Source: an uncultured Chloroflexota bacterium (GTDB taxonomy: Bacteria; Chloroflexota; UBA11872; VXNJ01). Taken from it: a stretch of DNA of 64,000 nucleotides. The first letter of the stretch is position 1. Every line of letters begins with the position of its first letter. Both the position numbers and the translations under genes were made by a program. The stretch spans positions 1-64,000 of the forward strand of contig CAJWLF010000001.1 of NCBI GenBank assembly GCA_913043205.1, read 5' to 3'. The notes under the pieces are model-generated. The model searched no databases. It worked only from the letters and a program-made list of their open reading frames with translations, and had not been told where the DNA came from. Shown here piece by piece: positions 56,176 through 64,000 of the stretch.

Positions 56176-56790
56176 CTAAAGTCCATTGGTAGAACCTGAG
56201 ACAACGATTTCTTTTTCTTCTACCAACAGGGTTTCAATATATATGGGTATTCTTGGCAAGCCTGCATCGATTAGCTTTTCAACTACATATAACGATAGGT
56301 TTCTAACTGTCTTTGGCATGTAAAGCTGACCCACTTGTAATCTAACCAAGTTTGCCGTGCGCTTACCACCTTCAATATTTAATTCAATTTGCATTCTGAA
56401 AACGAGCTCGGATCTCCATAAGTCAAATTTTCCGGTGAGCACTAACTCGCCAGGTTGAAGGTTTCCAAGGAAACTATGGAAACGGATCACTCGATTGCCT
56501 GGCTGTGCCCAGGAGTCGAATTTCGATGAGAATTCTTGTTCTGAAACCACAATATCTAATGGCTCTGATATGCCTGTGGCTTTGGTCCTTTTTATTGTTT
56601 CATTCATTTTCGACAGCCGTTGGTCTAAGGACCTTACTGCTACCCTATTTGTCTCTATTGCGACTAAATCAGATGTGACATTTGCCGGCTTACTACCAAA
56701 AATCCACATTACACTCAGTATTGCAATCGTAATCAATAACAGGATGATTCTGACTCGTATCCTCGGCATGAAGTCGGTTGTTCCAATCAT
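56176..56790 (-). CDS. Membrane-anchored protein resembling YpmS (DUF2140)
   Basis: 204 residues. An N-terminal membrane anchor ('IILLLITIAILSVMWIFG', about 13-31) precedes an extracytoplasmic beta-rich domain with 'LDIVVSEQEFSSKFDSWA', 'GELVLTGKFDLWRSELVFRM' and 'LPRIPIYIETLLVEEKEIVV'. The layout resembles YpmS-like proteins of Firmicutes; similarity is by eye only. Function unknown, possibly lipid or wall related. Its stop lies in a small hairpin shared with convergent cinA. Confidence 0.5.
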   Translation of the reverse strand: MIGTTDFMPRIRVRIILLLITIAILSVMWIFGSKPANVTSDLVAIETNRVAVRSLDQRLSKMNETIKRTKATGISEPLDIVVSEQEFSSKFDSWAQPGNRVIRFHSFLGNLQPGELVLTGKFDLWRSELVFRMQIELNIEGGKRTANLVRLQVGQLYMPKTVRNLSLYVVEKLIDAGLPRIPIYIETLLVEEKEIVVSGSTNGL

Positions 56791-56958
56791 TTGTGGTCAT
56801 AGTTACGACGGAGTACCGAATATTACTGTCTATGTTGTGTGTGGAAAACATTGTTGATGTTATATCGAATTAACTACACCATTTACGCTAGCATTAAGAT
56901 AGTAAGTTGCCCTATATGTAGTGTAGATACCGATTGCAGACGATAGTTAGGAGTCTTT

Positions 56959-57693
56959 ATGGGGTTTTCCGGACCTATTAAATATTTTTGGCAATCTTTG
57001 GGGTCTTTGTATTACGATCTTTTCGTAATTGCTACACGCGTAAACGCGCCTTGGGCAATAAGCCTTATTCCTTGGTCCTTAGCTTTTTTGTGGATGATAT
57101 CAATCATCCTGCTAGATGAGGATTTTGCTTCTAGAGCTCGTGATTTAAGCTTTCACCCATTTGAACTAATCGGGCTACCGGTGATAACTGCGGTAACGAT
57201 GCTTTCTGCTGCCCCAGCTACTGCTGCTTTGTACAACGCAGTAATGAGACTGGATAATTTCGAATCTGTGGGATGGGGTTCATTTGGTGCGACTTTTAAG
57301 CGCTACTTTTTTGTGGCGTGGAGGCTTGCCATTGTCGACCTTTGCATACTGTATGTCTTGTTGTTGGCGATGTTGTTTTATTGGAACCAAGGCAACAATA
57401 TTTTTCAAGTCTTGGCAGTAATGGTGTTGTATCCAATAATATTCTGGCTGATGATTCAGCCGTACTTATTCCCTCTAATGTTGGCATTAGATCTGAATGT
57501 ACGGGATACGCTGAGAAATGCTGCAGTATTGACTCTGGGAAATTTTGGGGCTTCTGTCTCATTACTTGTGATCACCACAATCTCGATAGTACTGGGGTTT
57601 TTTCTGAATGTATTGGCGTACCTATTGGGGCCAGCAGTGGTAGCTATGGTCGGAGTCAGGGTGGTGAGGGATCTTTTAAAACAGTACGAGTAA
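56959..57693 (+). CDS. YesL/DUF624-like integral membrane protein
   Basis: 244 residues with about six hydrophobic spans. 'APATAALYNAVMRLDNFESV', 'SFGATFKRYFFVAWRLAIVD' fits the DUF624 (YesL) pattern, a family often encoded beside sugar ABC transporters. ATG 56959 with AGGAG. It lies 77 bases before a MalK-type ATPase and may be its membrane partner or accessory (inference). Assignment is by eye. Confidence 0.6.
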   Translation: MGFSGPIKYFWQSLGSLYYDLFVIATRVNAPWAISLIPWSLAFLWMISIILLDEDFASRARDLSFHPFELIGLPVITAVTMLSAAPATAALYNAVMRLDNFESVGWGSFGATFKRYFFVAWRLAIVDLCILYVLLLAMLFYWNQGNNIFQVLAVMVLYPIIFWLMIQPYLFPLMLALDLNVRDTLRNAAVLTLGNFGASVSLLVITTISIVLGFFLNVLAYLLGPAVVAMVGVRVVRDLLKQYE

Positions 57694-57770
57694 TTTAAGG
57701 TTTGCGAATGAGCAATGAGCTTCACTGATTGTGTTATTGGTCAAGAAGGGCGTCAGGTGATGAGGGCATT

Positions 57771-58946
57771 ATGACTTTACTTGAGCTGGACAGCGTAGAG
57801 GTCACTTTGCGTGCTGTTGATACTTCGCCCCCTAGGATTCCTGGGCTCTCGGGTAAATTTCGAGCAGTCGATGAGGAGGGTAATGCGGCAAATCGTTCAG
57901 GTGGGAAAGTGCGAGTGCTAGAAGGCATCAATCTCACGCTAGGGGATGGCGAAGTGATGGCACTTATCGGTCCTACCGGATGTGGTAAAAGCACCCTGAT
58001 CAAAGCCGTAGCTGGCTTGGTGCAGACTAGTTCTGGTCGGGTATTAATGGACCAACTGGACGTATCGACTTATTCCCCGTATGAACGAAAAGTAGCAGTT
58101 GTATTCCAGGAATATGCTTTGTATCCGCATATGCAAAGTAAAGGGATAATGTCGTTCTTTCTTCAGGTGCGTAATCGGGATTCCGAAGTGCCTGAACGAG
58201 TTAAGCAAACGGTTGAAATTATGGGCCCTGGCTTTGCTAATCTTTTGAATCGCAAGCCTAGGGAGCTGTCTGGCGGGCAACAACAACGCGTTGCGATAGC
58301 GCGATGCGTTATTCGGAACCCGAATGTGTTTTTGTTTGATGAGCCATTGGCTAATCTTGATGCCAAGCTTCGGTCCCAGACTCGTATAGAGATAAAGAAA
58401 TTACTCAGAAAATTTAAGACGACGGCCATATATTGCACTCATGACCAAATTGAGGCTGCTTCAATAGGAGATCGAATTGCGGTTATGGATGCTGGTCGGA
58501 TAGTGCAGGTTGGTACGTGGCAAGAGCTTTACGACCGTCCGCACAATACGTTTGTAGCTGGGTTTTTAGGGGTGCCTCCAATGGCACTGTTTTCTGCGTT
58601 GGTTATTGACGGCAAGGTGATTGTGGGTGGTGTGGAATTTACCCCCTCTATCTGTATTCCATCCATTAATGATGGAGAGCAAGTTACTCTAGGTATTCGT
58701 CCGGAACATGTGCAAATAACAGATGCACATTCTAATAACAGCTTCCTTGCGTCAGTAGAAAGTGTGCAGCCCGATCCTGGTAGAAGACAGAGTTTGGTTC
58801 GATTTGTTGTTCATCATGAACCAGATCTTCAAGGCTATGTTTTAGTGCCTTCAGATTTTGATATAACGGTGGGCGAGGAAACTTGGATCAGATTTCCTGA
58901 CGAGCGAATTAGTCTATTCGATAATAGATCTGTGAGGATAAGTTAA
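57771..58946 (+). CDS. MalK/UgpC-type ABC transporter ATPase, orphan
   Basis: 391 residues from ATG 57771 (GAGGG just upstream; the track TTG/ATG 57729 is poorer). Walker A 'ALIGPTGCGKSTLIKAVAGL', Q-loop 'VVFQEYALYPHM', signature 'RELSGGQQQRVAIARCVIRN', Walker B 'VFLFDEPLANLDAKLRSQTR' and H-loop 'YCTHDQIEAASIG'. A C-terminal TOBE/MalK regulatory part has 'LGIRPEHVQI'. About 35 extra residues (Pro/Gly-rich) lie before the Walker A. No permease or binding-protein gene is adjacent, so it may energise several importers. Confidence 0.9.
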   Translation: MTLLELDSVEVTLRAVDTSPPRIPGLSGKFRAVDEEGNAANRSGGKVRVLEGINLTLGDGEVMALIGPTGCGKSTLIKAVAGLVQTSSGRVLMDQLDVSTYSPYERKVAVVFQEYALYPHMQSKGIMSFFLQVRNRDSEVPERVKQTVEIMGPGFANLLNRKPRELSGGQQQRVAIARCVIRNPNVFLFDEPLANLDAKLRSQTRIEIKKLLRKFKTTAIYCTHDQIEAASIGDRIAVMDAGRIVQVGTWQELYDRPHNTFVAGFLGVPPMALFSALVIDGKVIVGGVEFTPSICIPSINDGEQVTLGIRPEHVQITDAHSNNSFLASVESVQPDPGRRQSLVRFVVHHEPDLQGYVLVPSDFDITVGEETWIRFPDERISLFDNRSVRIS

Positions 58947-58974
58947 AAGGTAACCCTCAGCGACATCCATGGGC

Positions 58975-58983
58975 TGTTATACT
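58975..58983 (+). promoter_or_regulatory. Extended -10 promoter candidate for the nusA operon
   Basis: TGT-TATACT (58975-58983) is a good extended -10; the -35 is poor. It precedes nusA by about 130 bases. TACTGG (58980-58985) and CCAGTA (58997-59002) form a 6-base inverted repeat over the expected start point. Confidence 0.35.
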
Positions 58984-59117
58984 GGCAGGGAGTAAACCAG
59001 TACTACTTCGATTAGCTGGATGGATAAGTTGGCGATCATGGTGTGGAGTGTGGGGATTATTGCAGGGAACCGCTCATTTGGTACGAAGTAGTCGAATAAG
59101 ACCGAGGTTCGAGCTTT

Positions 59118-60296
59118 ATGAAGAGCGAGTTCGAACTTGCGGTTGCTCAGATAGCAGCTGACAAGGGGTTGGACACTGATGATGTGCTTGAGGCTGTCCG
59201 AGCAGCTGTTAAATCCGCCTACCTGGACCTACCTGGATCTATTGAGGACGTCTCGGCAGAAGTAGATGCTGCTGGTGATTTCAAGATTTATGCCAACAGG
59301 ACGGTCGTTGGCTCAATCATGGACGATTCCGTTGAAATAAGCCTAGATGATTCACAAAAGCTCGACCCATCGGCGCAAGTGGGGGAAGTTATCCAAGTAG
59401 ACATAACCCCTAAGGGATTTAGCCGTATTGCGGCGCAAAAAGCACGCCAGACAATGCTGCAGACTCTTAAGCAGTCGGAGCGATTATTGGTTGTTGATCA
59501 GTATGCCAAGCATGTCGGTGAGTTACTGGTAGGAAAAGTTTCTAGGATCGATAATAGAGGGACTTTAGTTGAGTTCGGCAGGGCCGAAGCGCTATTGCCA
59601 TTCAATGAGCAAATTTCTACAGAACGACTCAGAATCAATCAGCGAATAAGGGTGCTGCTGGTGGATGTTATTGATGTGGGCCGTGGTCCGCAGCTGATAG
59701 TGAGCCGATCTAATCCTGATTTTGTTCGCCGATTATTTGAAAATGAAATCCCAGAGATATCGAATAATGTGGTTGAGATAGTCAATATAGCTAGGGATGC
59801 TGGCCTAAGGACTAAGGTTGCGGTTCGCTCTCTTCAAGAAGGTTTAGATCCAGTGGGATCATGTGTAGGCATCAGGGGTGCGCGTATTCAAGCCATAGTT
59901 CGTGATTTGGTGCCAGAAAAAGTCGAAATAATTGAATTTAGTGAGGATTCTGTAAGTTATATCGCTAATTCGCTGAGCCCCGCCAAAGTACAAAGTGTAG
60001 GCATAAACGTTGAGCAGAATTTGGCTGATGTTTTAGTGCAATCAGATATGGTGTCATTGGCTATTGGTCGGGATGGGCAAAATGCTAGGTTGGCAGCCCG
60101 TTTAACTGGTTGGAGAATAAATATTCGTGATGCCTCTGCGCCCGACACATTAAAGACTGAAGCCGATCCCGAATCCGTGCAAGAATTAGATGGTGGGAAT
60201 AGGGAAGACGTTCCTTTGGAGGATGCCACTGATGAGGCTCTTTCTTCGTTGGAACTTATGAATGATGATGCTGAATTGTCTAGCGATAAAGAATAA
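59118..60296 (+). CDS. nusA: Transcription termination/antitermination factor NusA
   Basis: 392 residues. The N-terminal RNAP-binding domain ('VLEAVRAAVKSAYLDL') is followed by an S1 domain (about 130-200, 'AKHVGELLVGKVSRIDNRGT'), then KH1 and KH2 ('RDAGLRTKVAVRSLQEGLDP', 'GSCVGIRGARIQAIVRDL', 'SLAIGRDGQNARLAARLTGW'). The C-terminal ~50 residues are acidic and replace the E. coli repeats. Heads a nusA-ylxR-infB-rbfA-truB operon; rimP, usually in front, is missing here. Confidence 0.97.
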   Translation: MKSEFELAVAQIAADKGLDTDDVLEAVRAAVKSAYLDLPGSIEDVSAEVDAAGDFKIYANRTVVGSIMDDSVEISLDDSQKLDPSAQVGEVIQVDITPKGFSRIAAQKARQTMLQTLKQSERLLVVDQYAKHVGELLVGKVSRIDNRGTLVEFGRAEALLPFNEQISTERLRINQRIRVLLVDVIDVGRGPQLIVSRSNPDFVRRLFENEIPEISNNVVEIVNIARDAGLRTKVAVRSLQEGLDPVGSCVGIRGARIQAIVRDLVPEKVEIIEFSEDSVSYIANSLSPAKVQSVGINVEQNLADVLVQSDMVSLAIGRDGQNARLAARLTGWRINIRDASAPDTLKTEADPESVQELDGGNREDVPLEDATDEALSSLELMNDDAELSSDKE

Positions 60297-60297
60297 G

Positions 60298-60567
60298 ATG
60301 TCTCGACATGTTCCAGAGCGCTCGTGTATCGTCTGTTCTTCGAAGAGGGACAAGCGGTATCTGCAACGGATGGTTCGTCTTCCTGAAGGCGGAGTAGTTG
60401 CCGACGTAGCCGGCGGAATGCCGGGCCGAGGTGCCTACCTTTGTGGAAGTGAAGATTGCTGGGATCTAGCCGTGTCCGGTGACCGTGTGGCCAGAGCGCT
60501 ACGATTAAATCGGAATACTCGGTTGGCTGAGCAGATTCGGGCGGCTAGGGATGTTTTTTGTTTATAA
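60298..60567 (+). CDS. ylxR: YlxR-family (RNase P modulator) protein
   Basis: 89 residues from ATG 60298, one base after the nusA stop; the track start 60262 lies inside nusA. 'MSRHVPERSCIVCSSKRDKR', 'RMVRLPEGGVVADVAG' 'GMPGRGAYLCGSEDCWDLAV' gives the characteristic RxCxxC and GRGAYLC motifs. A basic nucleic-acid-binding protein proposed to modulate RNase P. Standard place between nusA and infB. Confidence 0.92.
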   Translation: MSRHVPERSCIVCSSKRDKRYLQRMVRLPEGGVVADVAGGMPGRGAYLCGSEDCWDLAVSGDRVARALRLNRNTRLAEQIRAARDVFCL

Positions 60568-60623
60568 GGAATCAGTGGCGATAACTTAAGGAAGACCAAT
60601 AATAGATGAGGGATTGCTGAAAA

Positions 60624-62507
60624 TTGGCTGCACGTCGGACCGGAAAAAAACAACTGAAAGAACGCAACAAGAATAACAAATCATCAACTCCGATTTCGGA
60701 GCCTGATGACCTTGATGTTCAAGCAGCAGAAATTGAACGTCCTTCGCTGGTAGCTTTGCCTGATTCCATAAACGTAGGGGAGTTAGCTGAACTAATTGCT
60801 ATGTCGCCAACTGAATTAGTAGGTGAGCTTTTTAACAGAGGGATAGTAGCCAATATTAATGCTGCTCTTGATTTTGAAACTGCTGCATTGATGCTTGCTG
60901 ATATGGATATTGAAGCTGAGCATTCGACAGAAGAGATCGCTAGTGTTGAGGATGTTGCTGAGGAAATTCAGATTGCAGAACCAGAAGGAGAAATTGGGTC
61001 TCGCCCGGCCGTGGTAACCGTAATGGGACATGTAGATCATGGCAAGACCACTCTACTCGATGCCATCCGCAGCTCAAATGTAGTGGATGGGGAGGCCGGC
61101 GGGATAACACAGAAAATCGGAGCGTATCAAGTAGACATAGGCGATGTACCTGTTACCTTCATAGACACGCCAGGTCATGAGGCATTTACTGCGATGCGTG
61201 CACGGGGTGCTGAGGTGACAGATATTGTCGTGTTAGTCATTGCTGCGGACGATGGTGTCATGCCTCAGACACGCGAAGCAATCGCTCATGCTAAGGCAGC
61301 TGAAGCGCCATTGGTGATAGCGGTTAACAAGGTTGATGTTTCTGCCGCTAACCCGAATAAGGCGCTTGCTGAGCTTGCTGAAGCTGGTGTTCTGGTTGAA
61401 TCTATGGGGGGGGATGTGGTGTCTGTTCAGGTATCTGCGTTAAAGGGTACAGGGATTGACGATCTTCTTGAGATGATACAGCTTACCGCTTCCCTTGAAG
61501 AACCCAAGTCCCGTATCGATGGAGATGCGAGAGGGACTGTGATCGAAACGAGATTGGATCGCAGCCAGGGACCTGTGGCAACAATATTGGTTCATGCGGG
61601 TGCCCTATGTGTTGGAGATGCGTTTGTAATAGGACAACAAAGTGGGAAAGTTCGTAGTCTTACGGATCATACGGGATCCAGAATAAAGAAGGCGGGTCCG
61701 TCCGATCCGGTCGAGGTTGTTGGGCTGGGTGGTATGGCAAGCCCGGGCGATATGTTAGCTGTGATGTCTACTGAGAAAGCTGCACGAGAAATAGCTGAGC
61801 GTCGTGCTTCGCTGGCGGCACGAGAGGCTGATAGTTCGCTTGCAGAACGTCTTGGTCTGGAAGACCTTGCTAGGCAGCTGACTCACGGGCAAATCAAACA
61901 GTTAGATATCGTAGTGAAAGGTGATACTAATGGAGCTGTTGATGCGGTAAGCAATGCAGTGAAAGGGTTAGATCTTGAGACGGTCCACGCAAATGTAGTC
62001 TACAGTGGCGTTGGTACTGTAACTGAAAATGATGTCAATCTGGCTACTGCGGCCAAAGCAGTGATTTTAGGGTTCAACGTCAAGGCACATCCCTCTGCCA
62101 GAGCGTTAGCGGATCAAAATGGTGTCGAGATTCGTACCTACTCGATAATTTACGAATTGATTGAGGAAGTTGAAAAGGCCCTTCAAGGTCAGCTAGAACC
62201 TGATGTGGTTGAAATAATTGATGGCAGACTAGATGTAAGAGGAATATTTCGCAGTGAACGGGCTAAAAAGATTATTGGTGGGATAGTTACGGAAGGCAAA
62301 ATATCTCGCAGTTTGTCTGTGCGAGTAGTTCGTGAAGGAGAAGTGCTCGCGACGGGATCTATTGATACCTTACGACGATTTTCCGATTCTGTGCCGGAAG
62401 TCAATGCCGGATATGAGTGTGGCCTTGCGATCACAATAAAGCCTGAAGTGAAAGTCGGTGATGTAGTGGAAGCCTTCCATGAGGAAGAGAGAGTACCCAG
62501 CATCTAG
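60624..62507 (+). CDS. infB: Translation initiation factor IF-2 (short form)
   Basis: 627 residues, compact compared with E. coli. A charged N-terminus is followed by an IF2_N-like domain 'VGELAELIAMSPTELVGELF' and the GTPase domain: '[15 protein letters not shown]' (from about residue 135), 'AGGITQKIGAYQV', 'DTPGHEAFTAMRARGAEVTD' and 'NKVDVSAANPNKAL'. The C-terminal domain ends 'ITIKPEVKVGDVVEAFHEEE', which binds fMet-tRNA. TTG start with 'gaggg' about 11 bases upstream. Confidence 0.98.
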   Translation: MAARRTGKKQLKERNKNNKSSTPISEPDDLDVQAAEIERPSLVALPDSINVGELAELIAMSPTELVGELFNRGIVANINAALDFETAALMLADMDIEAEHSTEEIASVEDVAEEIQIAEPEGEIGSRPAVVTVMGHVDHGKTTLLDAIRSSNVVDGEAGGITQKIGAYQVDIGDVPVTFIDTPGHEAFTAMRARGAEVTDIVVLVIAADDGVMPQTREAIAHAKAAEAPLVIAVNKVDVSAANPNKALAELAEAGVLVESMGGDVVSVQVSALKGTGIDDLLEMIQLTASLEEPKSRIDGDARGTVIETRLDRSQGPVATILVHAGALCVGDAFVIGQQSGKVRSLTDHTGSRIKKAGPSDPVEVVGLGGMASPGDMLAVMSTEKAAREIAERRASLAAREADSSLAERLGLEDLARQLTHGQIKQLDIVVKGDTNGAVDAVSNAVKGLDLETVHANVVYSGVGTVTENDVNLATAAKAVILGFNVKAHPSARALADQNGVEIRTYSIIYELIEEVEKALQGQLEPDVVEIIDGRLDVRGIFRSERAKKIIGGIVTEGKISRSLSVRVVREGEVLATGSIDTLRRFSDSVPEVNAGYECGLAITIKPEVKVGDVVEAFHEEERVPSI

Positions 62508-62538
62508 TCTGGGTTCAATTAAGGCTTATATAAGTCTC

Positions 62539-62919
62539 ATGACCATCCGCTCAGAGCGTGCAGCATCTCAAATTCAGCGCGAATTGGCCCCTATTTTGCG
62601 CAGTTCTGTACGCGATCCTCAGCTAGCCGATGTAGTAATAACCAGGGTCACCGTGTCGAACGATTTGCGTCACGCGCGTATTTATTATGCATTGGTTAAA
62701 GGGGTTGAGTCAGAGGCTGAACATGTTGAATCTACTAAGGGTGTTGAAGCTGCTTTCACCCGAGCTAAGGGATTCATTAAATTTCAACTTGGCAAGTCCC
62801 TTGGACTTCGAGTGGTTCCTGAAATTGAATTTGTCCTAGATGTTGGGTATGAAGAAGGGATGCATATTCTGGAGACGATATCTGACATTGTATCTGACAA
62901 CGATGGAGCATCTGAGTGA
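62539..62919 (+). CDS. rbfA: Ribosome-binding factor A
   Basis: RbfA, 126 residues, a KH-like 30S maturation factor needed for 16S 5' processing and cold growth. 'IRSERAASQIQRELAPILRS', 'VRDPQLADVVITRVTVSNDL' and 'LGLRVVPEIEFVLDVGYEEG' are typical. ATG 62539 matches the family start; the track start 62479 lies within infB. It overlaps truB by 4 bases (GTGA). Confidence 0.95.
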   Translation: MTIRSERAASQIQRELAPILRSSVRDPQLADVVITRVTVSNDLRHARIYYALVKGVESEAEHVESTKGVEAAFTRAKGFIKFQLGKSLGLRVVPEIEFVLDVGYEEGMHILETISDIVSDNDGASE

Positions 62920-63884
62920 CAGATATTCTTGCCGACGGAGGACACTTCATTAATGTATTTAAGCCACGTCATATGACTTCGAGTGCAGTCGTGTCAAAAG
63001 TGCGACGAATCACCGGTGTTAAACGAATTGGCCATGGAGGCACCCTCGATCCACTAGCGAATGGTGTGCTTCCGTTAGCTATAGGACGATGCACACGGCT
63101 TATTTCAGATTTGCACAGATGGCCTAAGAGCTATGTGGCGATAATCATGTTTGGTGTAACAACTTCGACGTCCGACTTAGAAGGCGATGTCGTGGCTACT
63201 AACACAACTTCACCAGCTGCCGACGATTTGCGTCGAGGGGTCCGCACATTTACTGGACGAATCAAGCAAAGGCCATCCGTTTATTCGGCTGTGAAAATCA
63301 ATGGGGTTCGTGCTTATGAACTTGCGCGACAGGGATATGATTTTGATCCACCGGAACGAGAGGTAACGGTTCATTCAGCAGACTTACTAGAGATAACAAA
63401 TTGGAGCGCTGATGATATTCGAGATATTGGCAGATCTGATTTTATCTCAACAACTGGTAATGGTGGTCGGTTGGTAGCGGCCATTAAATATGTATGTTCA
63501 ACAGGGACGTATGTTAGGTCTTTGGCAGAAGAGCTTGGTCAATATTTGCGATGTGGGGCTTGTCTTGTGGGGCTGATTCGTACTGAAGTGGGTCCGTTTA
63601 AGATTTCAGCCGCAATACCAATACATCAATTGGAAGCTACTTTGTCTAATGATGCTTGGAGTAATTCTGGCTATTCGTGTGACGTTGTGGTGAGAGACTT
63701 GCCCGGTATTGTGCTTGGGTTAGAAGATGAACGCATGTTCTGTAATGGAGTTCCTGTTAAATGTACGAAAGAGGGAGATAGAATTCGAGCATACGGTCAA
63801 AATGGCAGTTTTCTAGGGGTTGGTGATAATCATGGGGCTGGTTGTATCCGTCCGAAATTAGTCTTTGCTTCGCCCAAAGGATAG
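62916..63884 (+). CDS. truB: tRNA pseudouridine(55) synthase TruB
   Basis: TruB, 322 residues, makes the T-loop pseudouridine of tRNA. Catalytic Asp45 in 'GHGGTLDPLANGVLPLAIGR', then 'SYVAIIMFGVTTSTSDLEG' (family GxxTDTxD), 'RQRPSVYSAVKINGVRAYELAR'-like 'KQRPSVYSAVKINGVRAYEL' and 'CSTGTYVRSLAEELG'. GTG start overlapping rbfA. The C-terminal part resembles a PUA-like tail. Confidence 0.96.
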   Translation: MTDILADGGHFINVFKPRHMTSSAVVSKVRRITGVKRIGHGGTLDPLANGVLPLAIGRCTRLISDLHRWPKSYVAIIMFGVTTSTSDLEGDVVATNTTSPAADDLRRGVRTFTGRIKQRPSVYSAVKINGVRAYELARQGYDFDPPEREVTVHSADLLEITNWSADDIRDIGRSDFISTTGNGGRLVAAIKYVCSTGTYVRSLAEELGQYLRCGACLVGLIRTEVGPFKISAAIPIHQLEATLSNDAWSNSGYSCDVVVRDLPGIVLGLEDERMFCNGVPVKCTKEGDRIRAYGQNGSFLGVGDNHGAGCIRPKLVFASPKG

Positions 63885-63888
63885 TTAG

Positions 63889-64000
63889 ATGACTCGGATA
63901 TTGGCAGCGACGGACCCACTTCCTACTAACAAGCCAATTGTAGTAACGGTCGGCAAGTTTGACGGAGTGCATGTCGGGCATCAAGAATTGATTGGCTCGA
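63889..64000 (+). CDS. ribF: Bifunctional riboflavin kinase/FAD synthetase, N-terminal fragment (cut by window end)
   Basis: 37 residues from ATG 63889 to the window edge. 'IVVTVGKFDGVHVGHQELI' matches the FAD-synthetase N-terminus 'TIGNFDGVHLGHQxL', the nucleotidyl-transferase HxGH-type motif. It follows truB by 4 bases, the common truB-ribF pairing. The rest lies outside the window. Confidence 0.9.
   Translation, partial: MTRILAATDPLPTNKPIVVTVGKFDGVHVGHQELIGS

Noticed and set aside
56164-56180. TTTAGC-GACAA-GCTAAA hairpin between cinA and the YpmS-like gene
   Set aside because: Short, AT-rich stem without a clear T-run; at most a weak bidirectional terminator.

Overview
The window looks like one continuous piece of a bacterial chromosome with moderate GC (mid-40s % by eye). 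I see no phage genes, insertion sequences, transposases or CRISPR arrays. The organism is most likely a member of the Chloroflexota, perhaps a marine SAR202/Dehalococcoidia-type lineage. This is inference from: a complete str-S10-spc-alpha supercluster with truA-rplM-rpsI behind rplQ, a zinc-type S14, a long coiled-coil insertion in the beta' subunit, a compact IF-2, a VanW/LCP envelope gene set, and several alkaline-phosphatase/sulfatase-superfamily genes. TTG starts are very common, and at least three genes (rpsJ, rplM and a sulfatase) only make sense with a CTG start.

Region 1 (1-25.8 kb, + strand) is the core information block: the rpoB 3' end, rpoC, rpsL, rpsG, fusA, tuf, then S10 (rpsJ to rpsQ), spc (rplN to secY), adk, an unrecognised 81-residue ORF where map often lies, infA, rpmJ, rpsM, rpsK, rpsD, rpoA, rplQ, truA, rplM and rpsI. 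Genes are tightly coupled, with 1-, 4-, 8- and 20-nt overlaps. Region 2 (25.8-28.2 kb, - strand) is an overlapping operon: M50 membrane protease, HD-domain protein, scpA, scpB (chromosome condensation).

Region 3 (28.4-34.0 kb, +) encodes a TPR protein followed by three alkaline-phosphatase-superfamily proteins. The last two are tandem sulfatase-like paralogues with threonine where true sulfatases carry the formylglycine cysteine. A 309-bp gap with a perfect CRP-type palindrome follows, then a ParB-fold protein, plsY (phospholipid synthesis), trkH (potassium uptake, -) and acs (acetate activation, -). Region 4 (39.9-45.8 kb, +) holds xylose isomerase, proB-proA (proline synthesis), a VanW-family envelope protein with a degenerate J-like tail, and tRNA-Pro(TGG).

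Region 5 (45.9-53.8 kb) carries, on the - strand, an M20 peptidase, an operon of Tat-exported multicopper oxidase plus ZIP transporter, and a canonical CAPAR-motif sulfatase. It then has pdxA (+), and ribokinase (-) followed by an overlapping 35-residue single-pass membrane peptide missed by the ORF track. Region 6 (54.2-58.9 kb) carries an LCP cell-wall ligase, a CinA N-domain protein, a YpmS-like anchored protein, a YesL/DUF624-like membrane protein and an orphan MalK-type ATPase. Region 7 (59.1-64.0 kb, +) is nusA-ylxR-infB-rbfA-truB-ribF (ribF cut by the window end), with no rimP in front of nusA.

No single unmistakable new system is present. The best candidates for something undescribed are the TPR plus triple AlkP-superfamily cluster, the VanW/J-like fusion, the MCO-ZIP pair, the CRP-type palindrome beside the ParB-fold gene, two small unrecognised ORFs and the CTG starts.
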